Source: Palaemon carinicauda | Lineage: Eukaryota; Arthropoda; Malacostraca; Decapoda; Palaemonidae | Direction: 5' to 3' | Assembly: GCF_036898095.1 (NCBI RefSeq) | Contig: NC_090743.1 | Span: 17,405,351-17,469,350, forward strand | Length of the DNA: 64,000 nucleotides | The notes under the pieces: model-generated | What the model was told of the DNA's origin: nothing | The model's database searches: none | What the model saw: the letters and a program-made list of their open reading frames with translations, nothing else | Part shown: piece after piece, positions 28,351 through 39,658 of the stretch | Layout of the letters: each line of letters begins with the position of its first letter | Position numbering within the stretch: the stretch's first letter is position 1 | Translations under genes and position numbers: made by a program

Positions 28351-28506
28351 GAGAAAATTGGTTCTGTGTTTACATGGAGTACTTGAGTACCTGCTCGACA
28401 GATGGCGCTGTTGATGTACACCCCCACCTGTATAGCGATCGCTGGCGTATTTTGTCCTTAGGTTTTTCTGTCGGGCAGCAGAGCTGACAGCTTATATGAT
28501 CACCGG
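28351..28506 (-). repeat. Element C right inverted terminal repeat
   Basis: Inverted copy of 22054-22209, followed by GGGTAAGTATATTC. Confidence 0.92.
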
Positions 28507-28548
28507 GTAAGTATATTCAAAAATTTATTTTATTAATAAAAATAACAT

Positions 28549-28826
28549 ATTTCATTGTAATTGGAACTCTGCTGTTAAGATTTATTTCAAGGTGTTTATA
28601 GTTACTGTTGCGTAGCAGGGAAGCCCAGCACCACCTCTCCCTGCTGGCTCACTGAACAGTCACACTACCCTTCCTGCTGACTCACTGAGTAGCCACTTTG
28701 ACTTCAACCACTGAGTTGTACAGATGTATGCTTGGTGTTCCAAACTTGGCTTTTTTAATTTTCTTATTCTACTTTCAGACTGTTTGATTGCTGTGTTTTA
28801 GTGGCATGGAGAAACCATGAGTAGGC
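28549..28826. other. MTAP intron between element C and a decayed DIRS
   Basis: Non-coding. Part of it may be the degenerate 5' end of the following decayed element. A short imperfect duplication containing CTGACTCACTGA-like words lies near 28650-28690. Confidence 0.5.
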
Positions 28827-31700
28827 ATGAGATCTTGCTCTAGAGTTTCTGGCTGGCAGTGCAAAACCTTTGTGGGCAAGTTGACCACGAATACCCATTC
28901 TTTGTGTCTTTCTTACTGGGTTTGTGAATGCATACAGTCATCCTCCTGTGAGGAATGTGTGGGGGTGGTGGTCCTGCCAGTTGCAGGAGTACGGCAGGAG
29001 GAGAAAGAAAAAGACTTAGAGAGATTCTTTGCCTTAGAGGCCTTTTCGAAGTCTAAGAAGTCCAAGCTTCTACAGTCAACTATTCCTCGTAGAAAAGTCG
29101 CGGGGGTGGGGGACCGGTAATCAACCTCCACCTTGAACAAGTTTGTGCTACAGACTTCATTTCAGATTTAGACAGCAAGTACTGTAAGAGCAGCCATCAG
29201 GAAGAAGAATGATACCGTATGCTCTCTCTGGATCTATGAAAGGTATGTTTCCAGATCCTGGTCCATCAGTCAAGAAAATTCCTCTACTGTACTACATCCA
29301 AGGAGAAAAGATCTTCCTATTCAATATACTGTACAACTCTGAACTGTTGACTGCTTACCCAAGTCTTCACTCAGGTATTCTATGCTGTACTTGTATCTGC
29401 TTGGGCGCATGCCATTGGGATCCGTCTACTGAGGTACCTGAACAATTGGCAACTGCTATCATCCTCCTTGAGGCAATTCCTTCAACATCGGGACAAATTT
29501 CTCTCCTTTTGCCACAATCTGGGGATTTTGGCAAATCTGCAGAAGTCCTGCCTGGCGACTAAGCAGAGGATACAATATCTAGGGATATTAGTAGAAATGA
29601 CAAATGAAAAAGTCTTTCCATTGAACAATTTGGTCATAAAACTCAGAAGATTAGCGCGTCCTTTTCTGCACCATCAATGTCTACCAGTACATCAGTGACA
29701 GCAGTTACCAAGTCATCTGTAATCATTAGAAAGACTCGTCCCTTAAGTCTACATCAACAGTCACGTCGGTGTTGTCTGAAGAGACACTGGTCACCAATGA
29801 GTGACCCACCTTACCAACTAGTTCCTTTGGAATAGGAAGTAACGTCTGATCTAGATTGGTGGCTTATAGACGAGAATCTCATGAAAGGAAGTCCTTTGGA
29901 GTGTCCTCCCCCATAGTAGATAATTTTTTCATACACAGTAAAAGAAGAATGGGGTGCTTATCTAAGGTTCAAGTTCATCATAAATGCCTGCCTGCACATC
30001 ACCCATTTTAAATTGAAAGCAGCTCTCTTGACACAGCAGTCATTCCAGCATTACCTGATCGGCCGCTCTGTATCATTGATGAGCAACAACACTACCGTAG
30101 TGGCATACATCAACAAAGGAGGAGGTAGGGTTTGACAGCACCTCTGCAAGTTGGCAATGCAAGCTCATGAGTGGGCAATGAACAACTCAAAAGGAATGTG
30201 TTAGTTGACGCCGTACGTTCACTGGGACAAATGGTCGGATCCAAGTGGTCCTTAATCCTCAAGTGGCAAGGAGCCTCTGACTTCGTGGGATTCTTCAACT
30301 ATAGATTTCTTTGCAACAAAATTCAGCAAGAAGATCCCGATTTATTACTCGCCAGTTCCTGATCAGGCAACTGCATTAGAGTACTTATTTCAACATCTGT
30401 AGGATGGCCTAGACATTTTTTTTTTACTGATTTGCTCGATTCAAAGGGTGATAAACAGGATGCTGTCTAACCCAAACCTCAAGAGGACATTAGTTGCCCC
30501 CTAGTGGACCCAAGCAGAATGGTACCTGGACCCTCTAAGTTACCCTTTTGGCCCAACTTGCTCTTCCAGCGCCACCTGCAGAGGCACAACAATTCAATGA
30601 CCATCCTGTCACTTCACAGGTGGAGGCTGTACAGCATCTCAGAGAAGTAGAGTGCATATGTCTGGATACCTTCAAAAGTCTTCCATGGCAATCTACCAGG
30701 GCAAATGGGTCATCTTTTGTGACTGGTTCTCCAGAAGGGGTAATTCTCCTCCCAGAGCTTCTGTTCAACTGATTGCAGGCTTCCTTGTGTTTATGTGTAG
30801 GGAGAAGAGCTTCTCAGTCTCAGCAGTGAAAGTCTATTGCTCAGCATTGAGCCAGGGCTTCAGACTGAGAGGCGTGGACTTGTCTCCATTTTAGGAGTTA
30901 GCAATGCTCATGAAGAGCTGTAAGCAGTCTTGCCCTCTTAGAGACCTCAAATCCCTAGTGTGGAACATGGCCAGAGTTCTGAGGTCCCTGAAAAGGACTC
31001 CCTACGACCCTTGAAGGCAGGCATCCGACAAGGACTCGACTCTCAAAATGGTCTCTACGCCTTATCGTATTTACGTACTCATTCCGAGGTATGGAGAAAG
31101 GTTTCGTTCTCCTTCGTTCCAGAGTTTGTCTCAAAAACTTGGAATGCAGCTGTTAATAATAGATTTGGATCTCTCCATTTCCTTATTTAGGGAAGCAATT
31201 GACAATTTGGATGATTTACATCTTTGCATTTTGAGGGCACCAAGATGCTACATTAAGTGGACTCAACCCATCAGACCATGACTACAGAACCTCTTCATCA
31301 GCTCTGGCAGGTTAAAAAAGATCTTCAAAAACACTATCTCCTCCTGGCTTCAAAGACGATTACCAGAGCACAAACCTAGACAGCAAGTGAACCAGAGGTC
31401 AATGTAGTGGGCCAAGCTCTGAAGGCCGAATTCTGGAAATGCCAGACAGCCTTCATGGCCTACTGCTTACAGGAATGCAACCATAAGTAACTAGATACAT
31501 TTTATTTATGACCTGTGGTAGATGTTCAGCTGATGGTGCAATGTACATAACTCCCCCACAGGAAAAAAACATCTTGTCTGAGATAGCTGTTGCCACCTGA
31601 GTCTAGGATGAGAGTAAAAATGTCTGGCCTTTTTTCCTCTTTTCCCTCAGATTGTAATATTGCGGGATCGGGTCTTGATGCAGGTAAGTTACTGTACCAA
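28827..31700 (+). mobile_element. Decayed DIRS-like element (second lineage), copy G
   Basis: Heavily degraded but ordered: a possible gag Cys segment with CEECVG near 28950; RT pieces from about 29210 (SLDL-like) and 29400-29620, including HRDKFLSFCHNLGILANLQKS and YLGI. The RT active-site box reads YLNNW in place of YLDDW. RNase H-like SNNTTVVAYINKGGG is near 30078-30125, a methyltransferase-like TIDFFAT..KIPIYYSPVPD segment near 30298-30362, and recombinase N-terminal sequence at 30652-30894 (YQGKWVIFCDWF). Many stops; not functional. Boundaries are approximate. Confidence 0.75.
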
Positions 31701-32719
31701 GTAACTATTTTAATTTAGATTAAGATAGAAGAGTTTTACTCCCATTACCTTGACAAAGGGGAGAATGGATAGTTGAGTAAGCCCATCACTTTTTTTTAGC
31801 CTTACATTGAAAACAACATATCCCTTGGGGACATAGGTTCCTCCATGGCCATGTATCTATAACAGAAACCTATTTCTGTCTCCTGAATTTCAGAGTAAAT
31901 GGATTAGAATGAACACTCCTGCTTCTTCTAAGGACAGAGTGTATGATATCCTGTGATTTTAAACTAGCCTGTTTGGTTACAGGGACTTCCTCCCACCTGA
32001 GGGTAAGTCTCCTATTAAAGGAAGAGGATTTGTATGTGTAGGAGTAAATCACATAATTTTTTATAGTTTATATTTTTCCTAATGAGCAACCTGAGTTGAG
32101 TTATACATCCCCTTTTATGCACCTCACAAGTTATGATATGCTTATATAGTTGGAAAAGAAATGCGTCAAGAACCCAAGGAACATCAGATATTACATTCTT
32201 ACAGTCACAGGGGTGTCTATCAATAACTATATGTAATCTACAGTATTACATATAATTCAGTAATGATGCTAAGGAAAGACCCACCTGCTCCTGTCTGTTT
32301 AATCTTGGAAACAACGGCCTCTTGAATTAAAAGGAAACTCTAAAATCGTGACCAATCTTACAAACTACCTGACCACAATCAATGGATTTTTGTACAGCAT
32401 TGAAAATTGTAAGAAGGGCATCACATCCTCCAAGGTCTCTTATATGTAAAATCTGTGGCTGGTTCTTTCCTGGTCTTGTCAAGGATTTTTCTAATGTGTA
32501 CAGTATTTGCTGCTTTATTAAATTATAGATTTTCAGGGATTTTGCAAACTAATTTTTAGGTAATTAGAAATATTTTTGTGAAAATATTTGTAGAATATCA
32601 CAAATGTCAACTTTTGTAATTGTTTCTTTCCAGTAAAGTTTTTAAATGGTAGTGCTTGGTGTTTTGGACCTACTTATAGATTAGGTAAGGTATACTAATG
32701 TAATTTATATTAATTGCAG
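31701..32719. other. MTAP intron upstream of exon 32720
   Basis: Non-coding; no feature recognised. It ends in the acceptor TTGCAG at 32714-32719. Confidence 0.6.
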
Positions 32720-32871
32720 AACTACCAAAAGGCAACAAACATTTTATGATGGAGAAGATGGTCATCCCCCTGGGATTCTTCATCTTCCTATGGATGTTCC
32801 ATTTTGTAAAGATACTCGAAAGATTCTTTTAGAGACTTGCAAGGAACTAGGATATTCAGTACACCCTAAAG
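32720..32871 (+). CDS. MTAP: MTAP exon (TTKRQQTFYDG..HPKG segment)
   Basis: Encodes RTTKRQQTFYDGEDG, then HLPMDVPFC, TRKILLETCKELG and VHPKG, colinear with the middle of the phosphorylase. The first base completes the Arg codon split at 20184. The exon ends with one base of a Gly codon before GTAAAC (donor 32872). It lies between the nearly identical direct repeats C and D, so it is the exon that would be lost if those recombined. Confidence 0.95.
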
Positions 32872-32920
32872 GTAAACTTTGTGTAGTTTTCATTATGCAT
32901 ACCCTGTATTTAGAGACTGA

Positions 32921-33118
32921 CCATATATACCTAGGATCAGTGCCCAAGCCCCCTCTCCACCCAAGCTAGGACCAGGGAGGGCCAGGCAATGGCTGCTGAA
33001 TGACTCAGCAGGTAGACCTATAGGTTGCAGCCACTAAGTAACTAGCAAGTTTGAGCAGGACTCGAACCTCAGTCTGACAGTCACCAGTCAGGGACATTAC
33101 CAAATAGGCCACCACACT
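32921..33118 (-). mobile_element. tRNA-derived SINE
   Basis: On the minus strand the sequence starts with a tRNA-like head. An A-box-like TGGCCTATTTGG (near 33095-33115) and a B box GGTTCGAGTCC (near 33060-33072) are in the usual order. A body follows with GCTGAGTCATTCAGCAGCC and the G/C-rich CCCTCCCTGGTCCTAGC-type segment. This layout is that of a tRNA-derived SINE, and such sequences are common in decapod introns as far as I know. No clear target duplication was found. Confidence 0.65.
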
Positions 33119-33169
33119 ATTATATTATGAAAAAGGGGTATAAACTTTATTTTTCAATATTAAACTTAG

Positions 33170-33325
33170 CCGGTGATCATATAAGCTGTCAGCTCTGCTG
33201 CCCGACAGAAAAACCTAAGGGCAAAATACGCCAGCGATCGCTATACAGGTGGGGGTGTACATCAACAGCGCCATCTGTCGAGCAGGTACTCAAGTACTCC
33301 ATGTAAACACAGAACCAATTTTCTC
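33170..33325 (+). repeat. Element D left inverted terminal repeat
   Basis: 156 bp, complementary to 39461-39616 with one mismatch seen. Confidence 0.92.
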
Positions 33326-33530
33326 TCTGTCGTGCCACCGGCAAGACCTACTAAATACGCTGTTGCTTACTGGATTGATTTTCACAGATTTTGGTGAAGT
33401 ACTCATTTCTAGTTATTAGCTTTCGCTTTGCAGAGGTTATCTTCAATACTTCCTTGCATTCTTTGATTGAATTTTGGATTATTTGTTGACGACTTGGATA
33501 GATTTTGAATTCCCCTTTGACTAATTCAAG

Positions 33531-35957
33531 ATGGCTGACCCTTCTCAAGTCCCTAAATACAGGAAGTGTAGTGCTAGGGACTGTTCAAGGCGTCTTCCGA
33601 AGGCCTCTATCGATCCGCACACCATTTGTTCCAATTGTCGGGGTAAAACCTGTCAATTGGAAGATCGATGTGAGGAATGCGTTGGGCTTTCGGAATTCGA
33701 TTTTCTCGAATTCCTGAAATATTCACGTAGGCTAGAGAGAGATAGAGTCAGGAGGAGTTCATCTCGCTCAGTTGATTTTTCCTCTCCCCATGCCCCACAA
33801 CCTATTCCTTCCCCTGTAGTGGTTGCTCCTGATCCCCCTTCTAGCACTCAACAACCTTCGATGGCAGATATGATGCGTGCCATCCAGGCTCTGGGTGAGA
33901 GAGTCGAGTCATTGGCGAGTGACCGTAACCAACTCATGGCAGACGTCAGGGATTTGAAGGGTAAGAGTGCAGTGGGTAGTGACAAAGTGAGTGGAAGTGT
34001 TGTGGAAAGTGTTAGTGTTGCGCTTGAGGGTGCGTCTGTTCGTGCCTGTCGTCCTCCCAGTACGGGACCTCTTGCAAGCTCCCAAGCCCAGGGGAGAAGC
34101 AATGTCGTACGACCAAAGGGTTCGACAGGCTTTAATCAGCGGACAGACGTTCCCTCCGTGGTTTCGGACGTATCTTGCCAAGATCGCCCCACCCACAAGA
34201 AGACGAGAGAGCCCATTTATTCCTCGTCTGCGGAAGATGTTTCTCGGAAGAAACAATGGACCAAGGTCTCACGACCTCTCAAACGCAAGGTCCCTTCCGC
34301 GCAAGTCCAACGGCCCAGTTGTAGCCACTGGGTCAGTTCGGACTCGCTGCAGTCTTCTGATGACTGCACACCTCCTAAGAGAGGCAAAGCGGTACCGCAA
34401 CAGGCAGTAACACCGTCTGTTGCCGCACCTGCTACTGTAAACCCTAAGTGGGCTTTGCTGCAGACCATGCAGACACAGTTGTCATCTTTAATGCAGGACT
34501 TTCGTGCGGAGAAGGTTGACGCTGCACCCGTTAGCCTACAACCAACCACGGTTGTGCGTCCAGTTGACGCTGAGGCTACCTTCTCCCGCACTCCAGCTGT
34601 GAGAGTCCCGCCACCCATGCGCACTGTACCCTGCCAGCCGCATGTTGACGTTCGCCGACGCACGGAACCCTCCGTTGACGTTCGCGAGTTACAACAACAA
34701 CAACCTAAGTTGTTTTGTTTTGACGCGGTGCGTCAACCTCCGCAACCCACTGTGGTTACCCCTACTCGCCCACAGCAGACTAGACAGTCGGGAGTAGACG
34801 CTTTGCGCCCCCGGGCAGCTATGGTTGTTGCCTGCTCACAGACTGACCAACAGTTCCATGACGTTGCGTCCAGTGCAGTCACGCATGCACCCGTGCTGCC
34901 GGACTCAGCTGACCAGCCAATGCCTACTCCTTTGCCGCTTCCTCTTCAGCATTCAGACGATGGACTCTCTGATGATGACGACGCTGCACACCTTGACGAC
35001 CCACACACGGACATCGACGAACCCAACACCACGCCTCCCTCCTTGGACTTTAGAAAAGTACTTGCACTGTTCAAGGATATGTATCCCGATCAGTTTGTTT
35101 CTGCGGCCCCACGCTCACCTCCATCTGAGTTCGCTTTAGGCACGCAGTCATCCGCGCCTGCCTTTACGAAGCTCGTCCTCGCCCGCTCGTCCAAGAGAGC
35201 TTTAAGGGTGTTGGGAGATTGGATGCAGTCCAAAAAGCACCTTGGGAAGACAGCATTCTTGTTTCCCCCTGCGAAACTCGCTTCCAGATCGAGCGTCTGG
35301 TATGCCACGGGAGAAGTTCTCGGCTTGGGAGTTCCTGCCTCTGCCCAGGGCGACTTCTCAAGTCTAGTAGACTCTCCCCGCAGGCTAGCCATGAGACGCT
35401 CCAAGATTTGTTGGACTCCTTCAGATTTAGATCATCTGATGAAAGGAGTGTTCAGAGCGTTCGAAGTGTTTAACTTTTTGGATTGGTGTTTGGGAGCGTT
35501 GAGCAGGAAGACCTCCCCTTCTGACAAGGAAACTTCCATGCTCATTATGTCCTGCATGGACAAGGCCATACGGGACGGTTCCAGTGAGCTTGCGGCTTCG
35601 TTCGTTTCCGGGGTCCTCAAGAAACGAGAAAACCTTTGCTCCTTCTTGTCAGCTGGAGTAACACAATGTCAGAGGTCGGAGCTTATGTTTGCTCCTCTCT
35701 CGAAGTGCCTTTTCCCAGAGGAGTTGATCAAGGAGATTGCTGCCTCCTTGATTCAAAAAGACACGCATGACCTAGTTGCGTCATCTGCACGCAAAGCCAC
35801 CCCTTTGCCTTCCGTGTCTAGACCCAGGATGGATACTCCAGCGTCAAGATTTATTCCGCCCTTTCGTGGCAGAGCCACCAGCAGAGGAGGTGCTCGTGCC
35901 GAAGGGAAACGTGGGAGCAAGAAGAAAGGTACCAAGTCCTTTAGAGGCAGAGTCTAA
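33531..35957 (+). CDS. Element D ORF1, gag-like protein (808 aa)
   Basis: Nearly identical to the ORF1 of element C, with the same Cys cluster, low-complexity middle and basic tail. It ends in TAA where C has TGA (GTCTAACTG against GTCTGACTG), so the stop itself has changed since the copies separated. The frame downstream of this stop is open (35958-37877). Confidence 0.88.
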   Translation: MADPSQVPKYRKCSARDCSRRLPKASIDPHTICSNCRGKTCQLEDRCEECVGLSEFDFLEFLKYSRRLERDRVRRSSSRSVDFSSPHAPQPIPSPVVVAPDPPSSTQQPSMADMMRAIQALGERVESLASDRNQLMADVRDLKGKSAVGSDKVSGSVVESVSVALEGASVRACRPPSTGPLASSQAQGRSNVVRPKGSTGFNQRTDVPSVVSDVSCQDRPTHKKTREPIYSSSAEDVSRKKQWTKVSRPLKRKVPSAQVQRPSCSHWVSSDSLQSSDDCTPPKRGKAVPQQAVTPSVAAPATVNPKWALLQTMQTQLSSLMQDFRAEKVDAAPVSLQPTTVVRPVDAEATFSRTPAVRVPPPMRTVPCQPHVDVRRRTEPSVDVRELQQQQPKLFCFDAVRQPPQPTVVTPTRPQQTRQSGVDALRPRAAMVVACSQTDQQFHDVASSAVTHAPVLPDSADQPMPTPLPLPLQHSDDGLSDDDDAAHLDDPHTDIDEPNTTPPSLDFRKVLALFKDMYPDQFVSAAPRSPPSEFALGTQSSAPAFTKLVLARSSKRALRVLGDWMQSKKHLGKTAFLFPPAKLASRSSVWYATGEVLGLGVPASAQGDFSSLVDSPRRLAMRRSKICWTPSDLDHLMKGVFRAFEVFNFLDWCLGALSRKTSPSDKETSMLIMSCMDKAIRDGSSELAASFVSGVLKKRENLCSFLSAGVTQCQRSELMFAPLSKCLFPEELIKEIAASLIQKDTHDLVASSARKATPLPSVSRPRMDTPASRFIPPFRGRATSRGGARAEGKRGSKKKGTKSFRGRV

Positions 35958-37488
35958 CTGCCACCTTCTTCAGACAGCAGTGGGAGCCAGACTCAAGAAC
36001 TACTGGCAGTCCTGGGAGAACAGGGGCGCAGATGCACAATCTGTGAAGTTGCTCAGAGAGGGGTACAAGATCCCATTCTTGCGCAAGCCCCCTCTAGCAA
36101 CGACTCCCATCGACCTCTCTCCCAGGTACAGAGAGGAGGACAAGAGACTAGCGTTGAAGCAAGAGGTGTCTCTCTTACTAGAAAAGGGAGCGGTAGTCAA
36201 AGTCTGGGACCATCAATCCCCGGGCTTCTACAACCGTCTCTTCTTAGTGGTAAAGAAGACAGGAGGGTGGAGACCGGTGCTAGACGTCAGTGCTCTGAAT
36301 GTCTTTGTCACCAAGCAGACGTTCGCCATGGAGACGACAAAGTCTGTTCTAGCAGCGGTCAGGAAGGAAGACTGGATGGTCTCTTTAGACCTCAAGGACG
36401 CTTACTTTCACGTCCCTATCCACCCAGATTCCCAACCTTTTCTAAGGTTCGTTTACGGGAAGGTTGTCTACCAATTTCAAGCCCTGTGCTTTGGCCTAAG
36501 CACGGCGCCTCTTGTCTTTACGAAACTGATGAGGAATATTGCCAAATTCCTGCATTTAGCAGACATCAGAGCCTCCCTCTATTTGGACGACTGGCTTTTA
36601 AGAGCTTCGTCCAGTCGTCGCTGTCTGGAGAATCTAAAGTGGACTCTAGATCTGACCAAGGAATTGGGTCTCCTGGTCAATATGGAAAAGTCCCAACTGG
36701 TCCCATCCCAAACTATAGTGTACCTAGGGATGGAGATTCACAGTCAAGCTTTTCGGGCTTTTCCGTCGGCCCCCAGAATAAGTCAAGCCCAAGGATGCAT
36801 CCAGAACATGCTAATGAAGGACCGATGTTCAGTCAGACAGTGGATGAGTCTGATAGGGACGCTTTCATCACTGGATCAGTTCATTGCGTTAGGGAGACTG
36901 CACCTCCGTCCCCTTCAATTTCACCTGGCTGTTCACTGGAGAAAGGACAAGACGCTAGAAGCAGTCTCGATCCCTATTTCCGAGAAGATGAAGTCATCAC
37001 TGACCTGGTGGAAGGACAACATCAACCTCAGAGAGGGTCTGCCCCTGACTGTTCAGACCCCCAACCACGTTCTCTTCTCGGACGCATCGGACACGGGCTG
37101 GGGTGCGACATTAGACGGTCGGGAATGCTCGGGCACCTGGAACTCGGAGCAAAGAGCGTTACATATCAACTGCAAGGAGCTACTGGCAGTTCATCTGGCC
37201 TTGAAAAGCTTCAAGTCCCTCCTTCTAGGCAAGGTGGTGGAGGTGAACTCCGACAACACCACGGCCTTGGCGTACATCTCCAAGCAAGGAGGGACCCATT
37301 CTATGAAGTTGTACGAGATCGCAAGGGACCTCCTCACCTGGTCAAGAGATCTAAACCTGTCTCTAGTAACGAGGTTCATTCAAGGCAACATGAATGTCAT
37401 GGCGGACCGCCTCAGTCGGAAGGGTCAAATCATCCCAACAGAATGGACCCTTCACAAGAATGTATGCAAGAGACTTTGGGCCACATGA
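35776..37488 (+). pseudogene. Element D ORF2: RT and RNase H, truncated by a stop
   Basis: Same RT and RNase H as element C, with YLDDWLL and SDNTTALAYISKQGG intact. A TGA replaces TGG at 37486-37488 (CACATGAGGCC), ending the frame at 570 aa just before the methyltransferase motif PTIDLFATSM. The remaining methyltransferase sequence resumes at 37522. Confidence 0.9.
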
Positions 37489-37521
37489 GGCCAACCTACC
37501 ATAGATCTCTTTGCAACCTCA

Positions 37522-38913
37522 ATGACCAAGAGGCTCCCAAATTATTGCTCGCCAATCCCGGACCCAGCAGCAGTTCATATAGATGCCTTTCTACTGGATT
37601 GGTCCCATCTAGACCTTTATGCATTCCCCCCGTTCAAGATTGTCAACAAGGTACTGGAGAAGTTCGCCTCTCACGAAGGGACAAGGTTGACGTTGGTTGC
37701 TCCCCTCTGGCCCGCGAGAGAATGGTTCACCGAGGTACTGCAATGGCTAGTGGACGTTCCCAGAACTCTTCCGCTAAGAGTGGACCTTCTACGTCAGCCA
37801 CACGTAAAGAAGGTACACCCAAGCCTCCACGCTCTTCGTCTGACTGCCTTCAGACTATCGAAAGACTCGAGAGCTAGAGGCTTTTCGAAGGAGGCAGCCA
37901 GGGCGATTGCTAGAGCAAGGAGGACATCCACTCTTAGAGTCTACCAGTCGAAGTGGGAAGTCTTCCGAAGCTGGTGCAAGTCGGTATCAGTATCCTCAAC
38001 CAGTACCTCTGTAACTCAAATAGCTGACTTCCTTTTATACCTGAGGAAGGAAAGATCTCTTTCAGCTCCCACGATCAAGGGTTACAGAAGCATGTTGGCA
38101 GCAGTCTTCCGTCACAGAGGCTTAGATCTTTCCAACAACAAAGATCTACAGGACCTCCTTAAGTCTTTTGAGACCTCGAAGGAGCGTCGTTTGGCCACAC
38201 CAGGTTGGAATTTAGACGTGGTACTAAGATTCCTTATGTCAGAAAGGTTCGAGCCGCTACAATCAGCCTCCTTTAAAGATCTCACTTTAAAGACTCTTTT
38301 CCTCGTCTGCTTAGCTACAGCTAAAAGAGTCAGTGAGATACACGCCTTCAGCAGGAACATCGGATTTTCATCTGAAACGGCTACATGTTCTTTGCAGCTT
38401 GGTTTTCTAGCCAAAAACGAACTACCTTCTCGTCCTTGGCCGAAATCGTTCGATATTCCAAGCCTTTCTAATTTGGTTGGAAATGAACTAGAAAGAGTCT
38501 TGTGCCCTGTTAGAGCTCTTAAGTTCTATTTAAAACGAACTAAACCTTTACGAGGACAGTCAGAAGCTTTATGGTGTGCTATTAAGAAACCTTCTTTACC
38601 TATGTCGAAGAATGCAGTTTCCTATTATATTAGACTGTTGATACGAGAAGCTCATTCCCATCTGAATGAGGAAGACCATGCTTTGCTGAAGGTAAGGACA
38701 CATGAAGTTAGAGCTGTCGCAACTTCAGTGGCCTTCAAACAAAACAGATCTCTGCAGAGTATAATGGACGCAACCTATTGGAGAAGCAAGTCAGTGTTCG
38801 CGTCTTTTTATCTTAAAGATGTCCAGTCTCTTTACGAGAACTGCTACACCCTGGGACCATTCGTAGCAGCGAGTGCAGTAGTGGGTGAGGGCTCAACCAC
38901 TACATTCCCCTAA
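37522..38913 (+). CDS. Element D methyltransferase-recombinase fused frame (463 aa)
   Basis: A 2-bp deletion near 37867 (GACTCGAGAGC against GACTCTCGAGAGC in C) joins the ORF2 frame to the recombinase frame. One frame therefore runs from MTKRLPNYCSP through DAFLLDW and YAFPPFKIV directly into RARGFSKEA and the complete recombinase, with AKRVSEIHAF, KVRTHEVRAVATS and FASFYLKD all present. The fusion is secondary damage that happens to leave the recombinase intact. There is no evidence that it is expressed. Confidence 0.8.
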   Translation: MTKRLPNYCSPIPDPAAVHIDAFLLDWSHLDLYAFPPFKIVNKVLEKFASHEGTRLTLVAPLWPAREWFTEVLQWLVDVPRTLPLRVDLLRQPHVKKVHPSLHALRLTAFRLSKDSRARGFSKEAARAIARARRTSTLRVYQSKWEVFRSWCKSVSVSSTSTSVTQIADFLLYLRKERSLSAPTIKGYRSMLAAVFRHRGLDLSNNKDLQDLLKSFETSKERRLATPGWNLDVVLRFLMSERFEPLQSASFKDLTLKTLFLVCLATAKRVSEIHAFSRNIGFSSETATCSLQLGFLAKNELPSRPWPKSFDIPSLSNLVGNELERVLCPVRALKFYLKRTKPLRGQSEALWCAIKKPSLPMSKNAVSYYIRLLIREAHSHLNEEDHALLKVRTHEVRAVATSVAFKQNRSLQSIMDATYWRSKSVFASFYLKDVQSLYENCYTLGPFVAASAVVGEGSTTTFP

Positions 38914-39324
38914 TTCCATAACCTTTTTTAATCTTTCTCTTGAAATGTTTTTTATTGTTGTTTTTGGGTTGTCTGGAAGGCTAAGAAGCCTTTCGCATCC
39001 TGGTTTATTTGGCGGGTGGTCAAATTCTTTTCTTGAGAAGCGCCTAGATTAGAGGTTTTGATGAGGTCCTTTAGTATGGGTTGCAACCCTTGATACTTCA
39101 GCTCCTAGGAGTCGCACAGCATCCTATGAGGATCGCGAGGCTCAGTAAGGAAGACGTACTTAAAAAGGCAGAGTAATTGTTCAAGTCGACTTCCTTACCA
39201 GGTACTTATTTATTTTATGTTTGTTATTTTGAATAACTGCTAAAATAAAATACAAAATACTTAGCTCTTAATAATGTAAACATGTAATGCTGGTCTCTAC
39301 CCACCCCCCTGGGTGTGAATCAGC

Positions 39325-39415
39325 TTATATGATCACCGGCTAAGTTTAATATTGAAAAATGTTATTTTTATTAATAAAATAAATTTTTGAATATACTTAC
39401 CCGGTGATCATATAT
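39325..39415 (+). repeat. Element D internal complementary region
   Basis: Complement of the left end joined to complement of the right end, as in C. It starts at CTTATATGATCACCGGCTAA. Confidence 0.92.
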
Positions 39416-39460
39416 TAAAGGACCCTCCCTTCCTCCCCAATAGAGACCCAGTGGACCGAG

Positions 39461-39616
39461 GAGAAAATTGGTTCTGTGTTTACATGGAGTACTTGAGTAC
39501 CTGCTCGACAGATGGCGCTGTTGATGTACACCCCCACCTGTATAGCGATCGCTGGCGTATTTTGTCCTTAGGTTTTTCTGTCGGGCAGCAGAGCTGACAG
39601 CTTATATGATCACCGG
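39461..39616 (-). repeat. Element D right inverted terminal repeat
   Basis: Inverted copy of 33170-33325, followed by GGGTAAGTATATTC. Confidence 0.92.
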
Positions 39617-39658
39617 GTAAGTATATTCAAAAATTTATTTTATTAATAAAAATAACAT

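Larger units (their letters stand above)
22035..28548 (+). mobile_element. DIRS retrotransposon C, near-intact young copy
   Basis: 6.5 kb, sense to MTAP, in the intron between the exons at 20017 and 32720. The left end is TTTTCAATATTAAACTTAG and the right end is AAAAATAACAT. The 156-bp inverted repeats (22054-22209 and 28351-28506) look identical. ORF1 and ORF2 are open. The recombinase frame is broken by a 4-bp insertion near 27513 relative to element D. It is nearly identical to D over its full length with different flanks, so the two are independent recent insertions. Confidence 0.95.
33151..39658 (+). mobile_element. DIRS retrotransposon D, near-intact young copy
   Basis: 6.5 kb, sense to MTAP, in the intron between 32871 and 40131. 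It is nearly identical to element C but has different flanks. The 156-bp inverted repeats at 33170-33325 and 39461-39616 differ at one position (AAGGGCAAA on the left against the complement of TTTGTCCTT on the right). ORF1 is open. ORF2 has a nonsense change at 37486-37488 and a 2-bp deletion near 37867. The recombinase domain itself is uninterrupted. Confidence 0.95.

Noticed and set aside
22035..39658. C and D as one segmental duplication
   Set aside because: The flanking host sequence on both sides differs completely right up to the element termini, so these are separate insertions.
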